Assembly (NCBI GenBank): GCA_026874595.1
Contig: CM049310.1
Location: 68,278,056-68,342,055 of the forward strand
Source: Sipunculus nudus
Taxonomy: Eukaryota > Annelida > Sipuncula > Golfingiida > Sipunculidae
Reading direction: 5' to 3'
Length of the DNA stretch: 64,000 bases
The position numbers and the translations under genes were made by a program. The notes under the pieces are model-generated. The model searched no databases. It was not told the origin of the DNA and saw nothing but the letters and a program-made list of their open reading frames with translations. This document shows positions 50,785 to 61,696 of this stretch, piece by piece; the stretch's first letter is position 1, and each line of letters starts with the position of its first letter.

Positions 50785-53232
50785 TCTTTCAATTATAACC
50801 ATGATCTCAATACTCCCAATAGTGTATCCAATTTATGGGTCATTTGTAAAAAAAGTTGTTCAAAGCCCTACAACTTAAACACAGTTCGGGGGGGGGGGGG
50901 GTGCACACATATTTTGTAAGCATCCAAAATATCCATGGACTTTGAAACATGAGTATATTTAAAACGGATAGGGATTCAGCAGTCGAAGCCTTAAAATATC
51001 CACCAAAATCTCCTTATCCGTCATGTTTTTAAGTGTAAACTTTTTAGGGAACCTGTGAGCTTATGCGATGGTGTGGCGTCGTCCGGCGTCCGGCGTCTGT
51101 ACGTTAACCCATACTATCTTGAAAACGGCAAGAATTAGCATCACGAAATCTTATGCATAAAATTAGTCATCTAAAAAACTCTATCGGATTTTGCTTATTT
51201 TTTGGCTAACTGCATTTTCTTAGATTTTATAGGGAAAAGCTAAAAAAGCTTAAAAATCTTCTTCTCCAAACCTGTTCAGCCAAATTGTCCAATATTTTAC
51301 AGAAATGATTCCTGGAACAATCTCTCTCAAGTTTGTTCGAATAGTTTAAGTTTGGTGATTTTTGGCTGAGTTACAGGAAGTTGAACTTAGTCATCTGTCC
51401 AAAAAAGCATACTAAAATTACAATCTCAGAAATGGCTTGAGCTATCATCACCAAATTTTATGCCAATGTTGGTCACATGAGTCATATCTGAAATTGAGGT
51501 ATTGGTGGCGCCACCTGCATCGGCCTTTTTTGTACGGCGGTCATCAGTGCCCGTATCATACTGACAGCTACAAATAACTTCTTCTCTGAAACGAAATGGT
51601 CAAATTGTTTAATATCGCACAGAAATGATCCTAGGGAAGTGCTTTCTGAAGTTTGTTCAAATGGTTCAGTTCAGTGACTTTTGGCTAAGTTATGGGAAGC
51701 TGAATTTAGTCATATGCCATAACAGCCCATTTTAGCTAAGTGGCTACAAAAACCTTCTTCTCAAAAACCACTGGGCCAAATTCTTAAATCTCACACATTA
51801 ATTATCCTTAGATGTTGATAATTCAAGTTTGTTCAAATGGTCTCAGTTCAGTGACTTTTGGCTGAGTTATGGGAAGCTGAATTTAGTCATATGCCATAAC
51901 AGCCCATGTAAGCTAAGTGGCTACAAAAATCTTCTTCTCAAAAACCACTGGGCCAAATTCTTAAATCTTACACATTAATTATCCTTAGATGTTGATAATT
52001 CAAGTTTGTTCAAATGGTCTCAGTTTGTTCAAATGGTCTCAGTTCAGTGACTTTTGGTTGAGTTATGGGAAGCTGAATTTAGTCATATGCCATGACAGCC
52101 CATGTTAGCTAAGTGGCTACAAAAATCTTCTTCTCAAAAACCACTGGGCCAAATTCTTAAATCTCACAGATTAATTATCCTTAGAAGTTGATAATTCAAG
52201 TTTGTTCAAATGGTTTTGGTTCAATAATTTTTGGCTGAGTTATGGGAAGCTGAACTTTGCCATTTTGCTGTATTTTCCTATATGAGTTATAAACCTACAA
52301 AACGTTTTTCGACTGATGATACTGAGGCCAGTTTGTTTAATATTTTGCAAGAATAATTCTCTGAATCATTCTAATAAAAATTGTCTTTTATGGTTCCAAA
52401 AAATGAATTTTGGCTGAATTATAAAGATTGAATTGAGTCATTTTACCATATATGTTAGCTGTGTGAAGCAGATACATCTAGCCTAGCGCCAGTTTATCAG
52501 CATCCATTACATCATGCCTCTAGACATTTAGATTTCAGAATATCTATGGAAAATATTGACAAGAATGTTTTTTAAAAGCTTTTAAAAATGTAGATTTATG
52601 ATATTACATATCATCTGTACACTATTCATAATTTCTCAGGAATAGCAGGAGCTACCATCCCCAAATTTTATGCAATTATCAGTCACATATCAAATGTTGA
52701 TGGATTCAGCTTATTTTTGCTATCTGCATTTACTTAGATTTTACAGGGAAAAAACTGATAAAAACTTCTTCTTCTTGTAAAGAGTCCAGCCAAATTGTTC
52801 AATATTTTACAGAAATGATTCCAGAGGCGAGCCTTCTCAAGTTTGTTCAAATGGTTTGTGTTGGATAAATTACAGGCCAAGATTGTGTATGTTTCTTGAA
52901 TAGGTTGAGAAACTGCCAACTGTTTCAGAGTTGGCAACAGATCAAGAGTTCATTCAGTGCAGCCAGATTTAGGCCAAGAGTTCAATCAGCGCAGCAAAGC
53001 ACAAGGCATGTGATCACCTCATGGGCAGCAAGTGATCATTTCATGGGTAGCATGTGATCACCTCATGAGTATCATGTGATCACCTCATGTTCATTCAGTG
53101 CAGCCAAGTACAGGTCAAACGTTCACTCAGTCTAGCCAGGTGCAGGTCAAGAGTTCACTCAGTGCAGTAGCCTGAGCCAGTAATTTGTCACAGTACACTC
53201 GGGGCCACTGCCTTTCTCACCTAAGCCTAGTC
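50785..53232. repeat. Right flank of the array, full-length copy B
   Basis: This is the longer form of the segment at 35145-36457, with a 14-base G run (50888-50901). It includes ~1158 bp missing from copy A. Most of that is a tandem of ~177-bp units sharing GTTTGTTCAAATGGT, TTTTGGCTGAGTTATGGGAA and CTTCTTCTCAAAAACCACTG. This style (ACTGGGCCAAATT, GTTTGTTCAAAT) is familiar to me from dispersed repeats of marine invertebrates, which I cannot check here. No gene is seen. Confidence 0.9.
51560..52300. repeat. ~177-bp tandem repeat inside flank copy B
   Basis: GTTTGTTCAAATGGT recurs at 51651, 51827, 52004, 52023 and 52200. The main spacing is 176-177, and there is a 19-bp local duplication at 52004-52041. 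More diverged single units lie at 51250-51400 and 52780-52860. Confidence 0.85.
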
Positions 53233-53239
53233 AGCCCGG

Positions 53240-53480
53240 TGCATCAGACTCAAGGCCTGATATTCTGACCCGTCTATGTGTCTTTAATGGCTTTCTCGTT
53301 CACAAGACAGGTGTCGCCATCTACAATGACTTTTGCAAAGTGTATGTGCCTGCTTAATTCTACGAAAGAATTTGATATATCAGCCTTAAATTGGGCATAT
53401 TTATACATGTCAAATAGCTTTGTCGTATACAAGACTGGTGGTGCCATTTACAATAATTTTTGTGTTGTGTGCACCCATGC
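53240..53480. repeat. Degenerate GGCGCCA-family repeat copies
   Basis: Two units are present: CACAAGACAGGTGTCGCCATCTACAA (near 53300) and ACAAGACTGGTGGTGCCATTTACAA (near 53430), 130-odd bases apart. They resemble the reverse complement of the 57.7-58.4 kb units. The 96-codon plus-strand frame here is not considered a gene. Confidence 0.6.
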
Positions 53481-53549
53481 CAGAATTTCAGCAGTGATGT
53501 TTGTGTATTGTTCTTGTTCAAAATGTTTAGTACTTGCATTGTTCATATA

Positions 53550-54801
53550 CAGTAGAACGCCTGTATAGCGGTCACCATCGGGACTGGATGAAAGTGGCCT
53601 TAATACAGGAGTGGCCGTTATACAGGACTTGACCAGGAAAAGGGGGTTAAAATGTAACACGAAACCAAGTTCAAATCTTTATTACAATCAACAAAATAAA
53701 CGTATATACAGAGTATTAGTATAATTAATGTTATCAATAAAAAATAAAATTTACAATTACATCAACCCTATTTATTACATTTACCAACAATATATACAAA
53801 TACAGTGTTAGTTATTAAATTACAAACAGATTGTATATCCATAATATTTGTACAAATTTGTTGAACCACTGCCACATGACATCGTTCAATTTATCATTCC
53901 CTGTAAATACACACTGTCTTTATCTACTGGCATTTGCGTTTTCTTCATACTGTTCCATGATCTCTCGCTTCCTCTTAAGTATGTTTTAAACTTGAGTTGG
54001 GCCGACACCATAATTTTCTGCTAGCTGTCGGCTGCTTTTCCCGTCACTCTTCCTGATCAAGTCAACCTTTTCTTTGAGAGCCAGTTCATGTCTTTTCTTG
54101 GTCGCCATAATGGTGATTGGGACAGAATATACGTAACATTTTATACATGTAACAATGTTTATTTTTCCTTCATAATTATCCATGTATGACTAAATTGTGC
54201 GATGTTTGTCGCACTGTTTCCGTTTTATGTACGTGCACAAGGACATTAAGAAAGTTTAAAGATCCAGTTTGCCTAACTTTTTTTTTTATGACATTATCAT
54301 CGGGACCCGCTGGTTGTCATTCGTTAATTAAATGACATACACCTTGTTTAAGATCCGGCTCGCACGACTGATTCACAAACATAAACGCAGGTGGGAACGT
54401 ATGCCTTACTATTGTGCATACTAATGAGGCTGTGTGGGGGTAGGGCGACGCTGGTTACGTATCAAACTACTCAGTCATGGTCAAGTGGTTACCTTTATCC
54501 AGGCACTCATTAACAGACAGAAATATGTGAGAGCGGACAATTGTGTAATGATATTGAGGTCAGAAGTTGCCACTCGATTCGTTGAGCCCATGTCACAGAG
54601 TCACTGCCCCTGACCGTAACTGAGGCGTTTTCCGGCCTGCGGGACCGAGAAACCTGGCCGTAATACGGAATAGAGGAGTGACCGTAATTGACAACAAAAT
54701 GATAATGAAATATAACGGTCGAAAATTCGGGACCAGAAAATCTGACCGTTATAGACGTATTGACCGTTATTGAGGCGTGGCCGTTAACAGGCGTTCTACT
54801 G
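53550..54801 (-). mobile_element. pogo/Tigger-like DNA transposon, defective (1252 bp)
   Basis: Terminal inverted repeats are CAGTAGAACGCCTGTATAGC on the left and, reverse-complemented, CAGTAGAACGCCTGTTAACG on the right. They are identical for the first 15 bases and flanked on both sides by TA (53548-53549 and 54802-54803). The CAGT start and TA target duplication are hallmarks of the Tc1/mariner-related pogo group. Inner subterminal motifs (GGCCGTTATACAGG, GACCGTTAT) repeat near both ends. It holds only the N-terminal part of a transposase, broken, on the minus strand; the DDE catalytic region is absent. The element could only move if helped by a full-length relative. Confidence 0.92.
53845..54108 (-). 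pseudogene. Broken pogo/CENP-B-like transposase DNA-binding domain
   Basis: The minus strand starts MATKKRHELALKEKVDLIRK, followed by SDGKSSRQLAENYGVGPTQV. This is a psq/CENP-B N-terminal helix-turn-helix: basic start, LKEKV-LI, and the R-x-LAE-x-[FY]-GV recognition helix. A stop (TAA, 53986-53988) then interrupts the frame. The same frame continues NILKRKREIMEQYEENANAS, hits a second stop, and then shows NDVMWQWFNKFVQ, which fits the W-x-WF helix of the second (Tc5-type) DNA-binding domain. Two in-frame stops and the missing catalytic domain make it a pseudogene. The first 40 codons could still yield a short HTH peptide. Confidence 0.85.
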
Positions 54802-56247
54802 TATATGAAAAGTTGTGGTTTAGCATTGAAGCGTTATACCTGGTGTATATCCATATGCACAGGTTCGCATTAGGCCTGTAGGCCTTGTTATGTATAAAAT
54901 GACGCTTCAGTGACCCTGTTTCACCTCTCGAGTGGCAGACCAAATGCATACGAATGGGCGGCATATGGGGACTTTTTCATTTGTCAAAATGGTATATGAG
55001 GAAAAAAATATATTATGTTGATTCTGATTTTCTCCTTAATTTAATAGATCGTTCATATGGTTTAACGCTAACCCTCCGCAAATTTTCTAAAAAAAATCGG
55101 GATATACCTTTTTGCATAAATTTTACTTAGGACAAAACAACGGAACCGAATCTGATGTTAATTCTTTGCCATGGACGTGCACCGTAGATGTAAACCTGTC
55201 GTTTTTATGTAGATGACAATCAACAAAGCTCAGGACAAGCCTTTAATGCTGTAAGGAGTCTGCCTGTCTTTTCACATCATACCCGAGACTTCCATCAATT
55301 AACAACTAAAAGCAGCCTTTTTCGTGATGTCCTTTGAGCGTCATTTAATTCATTTTATCTCTCATAAATTTTCACTTTTCTATATACAGTCATACAATTT
55401 CTTCAAATAATTTTCACAGTATAGATGGTTTATATATGGAATGGCCATCACTGCCTTCACTCAGGCAATGATGATGTCGTCCCAATGTTGTTTATCGGAT
55501 GATAAAAAAGCATTCTCCGGCAAAATTCGTATACCCTATATATGCTTCACGTCTACTTCTTTATGTGATTTCCTGACTAGCATAATTTGCCATTCTTAGC
55601 TAACTTTTTTAGGGGAGGGGGTTTCTTGGAGAATCCCAGCACACATCTTTATATCAGAAACAACACCGAAAAGAAAAGGATAAAAAATGCGACATTCACC
55701 CTACCAGCTCATTACAAAATTATTTATCATATGGAACCGTGTATTTTCCACAAGTGCATCTAGTAATAATTTATAATCAAATTATAGCGTCTTGTTAATG
55801 CAGATTATAGAGTATAGAGAGACACGTTATACATGATCAGATAGATATAATGGTAAGAGGACGGCGGACATAACAGTCGCACGGGGTTGTCATAAACGGC
55901 CTAAAGTGGGTAGAGAGGCCATTTCCCACAACCACCCTTCCAGTCACACGTGTCCTTCTAGATATAACAAAAGTTTTTCCTCCTTCAGTAATAAAGTTTC
56001 CCATGGAAAGTTGAGAATTCATATTCCCATATGATCGGTGCGGAATATCGAATAGTGCAGAGAAACAAAATCACCCTTAAACCTACGCGTTCATTACATA
56101 TACAGTGTCATGATAAGACAGGTGTATGTAAGCACGTCTTGCATTCCGGGAAGAATGCGTCGTATTTTGAATTGGAATCTCTTGAAACTCGAAATACCGA
56201 TTAAGTTTTCATGTGCTTGATATACGCATGTTTGTGTTATTGATAGG

Positions 56248-56250
<3 letters not shown>
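54802..56250. other. Non-coding stretch
   Basis: The sequence is AT-rich. A 61-codon minus-strand frame at 55837-56022 has no recognised motif or convincing splice sites. I see nothing else that I can support. Confidence 0.45.

Positions 56251-56314
<64 letters not shown>
56251..56314. repeat. TA microsatellite
   Basis: An uninterrupted TA dinucleotide tract of about 64 bases. Confidence 0.97.
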
Positions 56315-56318
<4 letters not shown>

Positions 56319-57655
56319 TGACGCGCTTTTGTATGTATATAACGTAAGGGATTTAATTAGCTCCTCAGGTTTTTTTATCTTTCTTATGTAGAAGTCTATT
56401 TTTTATGAAAATAATTAAATTTTTACATTTTATTTATTCAATGGCATATTAAGGATGATTGAGGAATGACAAAATCTTTTAAAGTTCCTTTACCATTGTA
56501 AAAAGCAGTTTCCTGTCATTTGAATTGGAAATAATCATCATATAAATTAGCCTCCAGGATATGCATCAGGCATATTTTAATTCGTTAAATGCTATTTCTT
56601 TAAAAGGAGTGCGAAATAAAAATAATGTTGAAATCAATTTTAATGAAGTCACCTTTGAAACTCAAACGTTCAATATATAGAATACTTTATAATTCATAGT
56701 AACATGACCACATAAAGCATTTCTTACAGGAAATTTCTTAATACTATTTCTCTGCTAAGAAAAATGCTGTGTATGAAATACCTCAATGTCATCTACAGTT
56801 CACCTGAGTCCCTGACACTCGGAGATCCAGTTAAACGTCCATATTTTGTAAAACCAGGTCGATGACGTCATGTGTTAACTCATTAAGATTTGGCGTTAAC
56901 GAGGCGTGTTGCTTATCAAAGGATGCTTGGTCAGGAGGTGTCCAGCTGAGCTAATTTAATCCTGGTTGTTACACAGTATAAACACACTGCGGTTAAAAGT
57001 TAGTATTCTGAACGGGTTCGCAAACATAAAATCGATACTGGTAATGGGTTGTTTGGATGTGAGCAGCTGGTAGGAACGTGCTCATTTCCGCGGGAAAGAG
57101 GATGAATTGTGCAGACAAATAAAAGTCTGCACAAAAACCCGCCAAATTTGGGGCATCCCTCTTCAGCCTTGGAAAAGAAATAACGTGCATTGAAAACAAA
57201 GTACCTATAACTCCTTGCCCTTGTTAACTGGAATCATTAATTTTATATTAATAGGAGAGAAAACATCACGATGCTTGAACGTAACTTTGAGCGAGTGCGC
57301 CCCTATAAGCATTAAATATTAGAAATATTAGATTATTTATAATACACGTAATACAATACATATAATAAAACAACACTACAAGACGCAGTTTGATGAATTG
57401 TGTTTCAATAAATTTCTATGAAACTTTGATTCCCTGTGTTCCGTGTAAATTATGACGTCACAGTACGGCCTTTCAGCAAACAAGTGGCGTCAATTTATCT
57501 CAGTTGTAGACAGTGTAGACAGTGAAAAATATGAATAACCGCCAAGTAATTGTAGGTGGAAATTAGCAGAAGTTTGATTAAACATAAACTATGAAACCAT
57601 GATCATCGGTAGGCAAATTGTCCCATAAAACAGTATACAGTAGGAAATCACATGA
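56315..57655. other. Non-coding stretch
   Basis: The sequence is AT-rich and unique-looking. A 68-codon minus frame (56993-57199) is not supported by motifs. ACAGTATAAACACAC near 56973 resembles a TATA box but has no gene behind it on either strand. Confidence 0.4.
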
Positions 57656-58435
57656 ACACAGCTGAGTGGCACCATCACTCCTTAAATATGACATAAATAA
57701 TCCCAGAAATGTACAATTTCAGATCCATATGTCACACCACTCATTATTTATTCAACGAAAACAGGAAGGTAGGTGGCGCCATTTGTCTGGTTTACGAGAA
57801 AACTTTCCAAGATGGATGGACATGCCAAATTTCAGACCAATACTTTGAATCACTCCTGAGATATGAACAATTTTCACCCAAAGCAAATATACGGATGGAC
57901 GCTACGGTAAAACGTTTGTAGATGGCGCCACCAGTCTTGAGTACAAGATGGAGGATTCCAAGATCTAAGCACAATTTCAGGCCCATACTCCTGGCTGGAG
58001 TCCACTTAAACTCATGAGAAAAGGGCATTGGTTTATACTACGAAAACGGGCAGGTAGGTGGCGCCACCTGTCTGGTTTACGAGAAATCTTTCCAAGACGG
58101 ATGGACATGCCAGATTTCAGGCCAATACCTTGAACCATTCCTGATATATAAGCAATTTTCACCTAATGCAAATGAACGGATGGACGCCACGCAAAAACGA
58201 TTGCAGATGGCGCCACCAGTCTTGTTTACGAGATGGAAGCGTCGAGGATCTATGGACATGCACAGGACAATACACTGAACGACCACTAAGATGAACAGGT
58301 GGCAAATGCAAAGATGGATGCTACGCAAAAAAGTATTATAGATGGCGTCACCAGTCTCCATTACGTGATTGAGAGATCAAAGATCGATGGACATGCAAAA
58401 TTCAAGCTCATTACATCGAACCACTCCTGAGATAT
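57656..58435. repeat. Tandem/dispersed GGCGCCACC repeat, ~282-bp units
   Basis: GTAGGTGGCGCCA followed by TGTCTGGTTTACGAGAAA and CTTTCCAAGA-GGATGGACATGCC occurs near 57770 and 58052. Interleaved are GATGGCG(C/T)CACCAGTCT blocks near 57920, 58206 and 58342. Copies are clearly related but diverged. Short open frames on both strands follow the repeat and are not genes. Confidence 0.8.
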
Positions 58436-58607
58436 GGGCTGTTATCTAAAAGACACCTAGATTCGTACTGCACAGAAAGGATTGCACGTGGCGCCACCTG
58501 TCTTTTTTACGCACTGCTACATAGGTGAGGGAACAACTATGCCGGGTTTCGGAAAGATCTGTCCAAGGGTCTCAGAGGAGTTCTCTGGAAACGAACGCCG
58601 CGGCGGA
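58436..58607 (-). repeat. Dispersed repeat arm, inverted relative to 9689-9860
   Basis: The minus strand contains TTTCCAGAGAACTCCTCTGA, GACCCTTGGACAGATCTTTC, CAATCCTTTCTGTGCAGTAC and GGTGTCTTTTAGATAAC, collinear with 9689-9860 on the plus strand. The two arms face each other across ~48.6 kb that includes the entire 40-bp array. Confidence 0.85.
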
Positions 58608-59097
58608 ACCCGCACAAAAACATAGTATCCGCAAAACTCTGTTTTGGCGGATATGGTTGCATTAGCACTGTGCACGCATCAAGCAAAAATAAAATTAGGT
58701 TTGGTTCTTTGGCTTTTTTTTTATATTACTGCGGGCGGGCGATTTTTTTACCTTTTTCCCCCATGTTTTGATAAAGATATCATTTGATCAAGGAAAAAGC
58801 ATGATAATAACAATTTTTTTTCCTTAACAAGTAAAAGCACTAAAAACAAAGGAAAATTTATCAGAAAAGTATTATCTTATCTTCTTGAAAGAAATGTCCG
58901 AGCGGCTGGAGCTCAAATTGGTAAGTTTCTATTGGAAATCCAAAATAAAAAAATAAATGATTGTGGGGTGGTTTTAAATTGATGCGGGCGGTGCCTGAGA
59001 ACCATACCTTTTAATTTAGTTGGCCTTATAGTATATATGATTAACGTTTAATCTCTATCAATATGATACATGTTCTCCGATCTAGAAAAAGAATATA
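58608..59097. other. Non-coding stretch
   Basis: T-rich sequence with two GCGGGCGG islands (58732, 58985). A GAAATGTCCGAGCGGCTGGA...TTG|GTAAGT segment at 58890-58925 looks like a start codon with a short exon and a consensus donor. No partner exon was found, so I leave it unannotated as a gene. Confidence 0.35.
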
Positions 59098-60103
59098 CAG
59101 TGAAACTCCTAATTGCGGACAACTCAGTAAGGCGGACAACTCACTAATGCGGACACTAAATCTCAGTCTCTTCAAATTTGTCTCTATATTATGGTTGACG
59201 TAAACTCAGTAAAGCGGACAACTCACTCTCTCGGACAGCGGACAAACTTTCCCGTCACGCCTGCGTATCCAGTACATATTACGAACCTCTAAAGCGGACG
59301 GACATCGCGGGTTCCGTTTTTGTTCATATATCTGCTCGGAGTCCCGGTGGCGCTTCGAGGTCGTGACATCGAATGACCTGTTTTGATCAAAGCGACGTAG
59401 CCCGATGACAAGCGTAATTTGGTGAACCATCGTGAAGTTACATATGTTTATCCAGTCGAAATTTGTATATTTGTATATTTGTATAAATGTGTAGATATGA
59501 CATCTTTTATTAGGTTGGCTGGTCAATTAATAAAAAAAACTAAGCTTTCAAACAGCTTTTCATTAGACAAGACCACCATCAAAGACTAAAGTTCGTGCAT
59601 TGTGATTGGCGTCCGGCCCGGGAAACCTCATCATGGTAGTTAACGACAGTTTGCACTTTGTAATGGTGAATGAGTTTTGAAGACTATCCTTCACGGAATA
59701 ATCATGCTGTACGGATGCTGTCAATAATCAGTCTTCAATATACCTAGTGCAACCATCCATGAACCAATCTTTATTTAGAAGATGATGCATGGTACGTCGA
59801 AGTGAAACTGCCTAGTTAGTGTGTTGGCCTAGCGGATGAAGTTGAAAGGAGAATGAAAATTTTCGTCTTTCCTATTTTATTAAATTTATTTTATAAATTA
59901 CAAATGCATATTTAGGCTATTTTGAAAATAATTTAAACAAAATTGGTATATTTCAAATTAAGCGTAAACGTAATCAAAGCAGAGGACATCAGTAACATTC
60001 AATGAAGAATTGACGCAATTTGCCAAACTCCTCAACACAGGACAACTCATGAAAACGGACAAAATCCTCCAGTCCCTTGAGTGTCCGGCTTTGAGGAGTT
60101 TTA

Positions 60104-60106
<3 letters not shown>
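59098..60106. mobile_element. Non-autonomous pogo-like element (1009 bp)
   Basis: The left end is CAGTGAAACTCCTAATTGCG. The right end, reverse-complemented, is CAGTAAAACTCCTCAAAGCC. Both ends sit next to TA (59096-59097 and 60107-60108). The motif GCGGACAACTCA is repeated inside the left end, and GGACAACTCATGAAAACGGA mirrors it inside the right end. The ends resemble those of the element at 53550 only at CAGT, so it is a different family. No transposase motif is seen; the 106-codon minus-strand frame at 59206-59526 has no helix-turn-helix or DDE signature that I recognise. Confidence 0.88.

Positions 60107-60171
<65 letters not shown>
60107..60171. repeat. TA microsatellite adjoining the pogo-like element
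   Basis: (TA)n begins at the target-site TA itself and runs ~65 bases with one TG interruption. Confidence 0.95.
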
Positions 60172-61543
60172 GGATATCGAATAATATTGTTTGGAATAAA
60201 ACTTTTCAGCTATGGGATAGGGATATTGAATGGGCCAGTTATAGATATATATACATGAATATTGATATATAAAATGACATATGTATTATTGATTTTGCTT
60301 TAATGACACTAGCTTGTCTCCATTTTTGTTGATTTTAATGTACCGCTCAGCCGTCGGTCCAGTTGAGTCGTGTTTTTATGTGTATATTTATGCACCATAA
60401 TTGTCGTCAGTCTGCATGAACAAAAACTTGGAAAAAGACTATACAAAACTTGAGGAAACGCGTCGTACGTAGTATGCCCGGCTTAACTGGTTCAAGTAAA
60501 TCCAGTATACGATGTATCTCTGGGATAGGTAGAATCTACAGCAGTCACATGATTTGTTGAGATTTGCATATTAATATATCATGCTAACGACCTCTCAGAA
60601 CACCTTTGAGAACATATGCAATCAACCAGCTTCTGTTATATGTTTTTTTTTCTGTTTGTCAACATGTTACGTGTTGAATAACACAGACGTAATCGAGGAC
60701 GATAAGGAACTCGTTATAAAAATCTATAAAAACCAGGATGGGGATCTTAATCCTGGGGAAAATTTTTCTGGTTGTGTCAATGAATATAATCACAAAGCAG
60801 TTATATAAATTGCTTTTAATATTAAAGATAAATGAAATATATACATAATATTCAACAAGATAATAAAAAACAAGTAAGCATATTGGCAACATTTAAGAAA
60901 TTGGCACCCTCAGCAATAAATAATAATCCAATAACCCCCTGACTGACACGTTTCGCGCGCCCTCTATCTGCAGACTAGAAAAACAAGTTGTAATCACAAT
61001 ATTGCAACAAACGAGGTACTGGCTCAGACCGACACACAGAATGACCATGTGGAGTAAAATAAATAGAGCGGCTTATATCACCTCTACGTTCTATAAAAAA
61101 AACACAATATATGAAGTGATAAAAATAGACCTTAGGCTATATGTTTTATATCATTTCAGTTATTTGTGTGTCTGCGTGTAAAGTCGTTTCGGAAATGTAC
61201 AAGTTTATATATTCAGTATACTGTCCATATGAATAAAAATCGGGAATGATTGATATGTCTAACAACCAGACAGGCGTCAGTGAAAGTTTGGTACATTAAT
61301 TGGCCCCGTAACAAAGCGATGTTCGTCCAAGTTACATCCAGGGACACGTGACCCCGTGATGTAATCACACCTGGCTGGCTGGTACGTTCTGGAGCCTCGT
61401 TGACCGATCCATACAAACAACCTCACCTGCTGCAATCCCAGCATCCACAGGGAGGCATGCTGCTGCATAATGTCGTTAAAGATGATCTACGACAGCTGTC
61501 AGATGACGGTGTTGGGATGACGTCATGGTGCTTCACTCTCCAA
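60172..61543. other. Non-coding stretch, part possibly 3' UTR of the minus-strand exon
   Basis: I see no convincing coding signal. A 75-codon plus-strand frame at 60581-60808 has a DGDLNPGE string that superficially recalls an EF-hand, but it lacks the helices and splice context. The part near 61200-61543 is less AT-rich and would be 3' UTR if the exon at 61544-61696 is real. Confidence 0.35.
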
Positions 61544-61696
61544 TCATACGAAGCCCTCGTCGTCCTCCTCCTCCACGTGTTGCTGCACCCTCAGTGTGTA
61601 TGATGGGCTGATCGGCGGCGTGACGTCAGTCGTCCTGTTAAGGTGAATGCCCGAATCACAACTCGAAGAATTGGAGTCATGCCTTATTTTCTGCTC
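61544..61696 (-). CDS. Terminal coding exon of an unrecognised minus-strand gene
   Basis: On the minus strand, a pyrimidine-containing acceptor (TTTCTGTTTACCCAG, ending at 61697) precedes 50 codons and a TGA stop at 61544-61546. The frame begins EQKIRHDSNSSSCDSGIHL, continues through TTDVTPPISPSYTLRVQQ and ends HVEEEDDEGFV. The composition (Ser-rich, then TP/SP sites, then an acidic tail) is typical of a cytoplasmic C-terminus and unlike the AT-rich surroundings. CDSGIHL resembles the DSGxxS phosphodegron of beta-catenin and IkB but lacks the second serine. EGFV could be a PDZ-type C-terminus. Entry in phase 0 is assumed. Upstream exons should lie at higher coordinates and were not found. The plus-strand 67-codon frame opposite is its shadow. 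Confidence 0.5.
   Translation of the reverse strand, partial: EQKIRHDSNSSSCDSGIHLNRTTDVTPPISPSYTLRVQQHVEEEDDEGFV

Noticed and set aside
58890-58925. tRNA or SINE A-box (TGTCCGAGCGGCTGGAG) or a first exon (ATGTCC...TTG|GTAAGT)
   Set aside because: No B-box or acceptor stem follows, and no partner exon was found. It is kept only as a note.
59206-59526. 106-codon minus frame inside the second pogo-like element as a transposase
   Set aside because: No helix-turn-helix or DDE-type motif was recognised, and it starts inside repeated terminal sequence.
60581-60808. EF-hand-like string DGDLNPGE in a 75-codon frame
   Set aside because: The loop lacks the first acidic ligand and flanking helices, and the surrounding residues look like translated AT-rich DNA.
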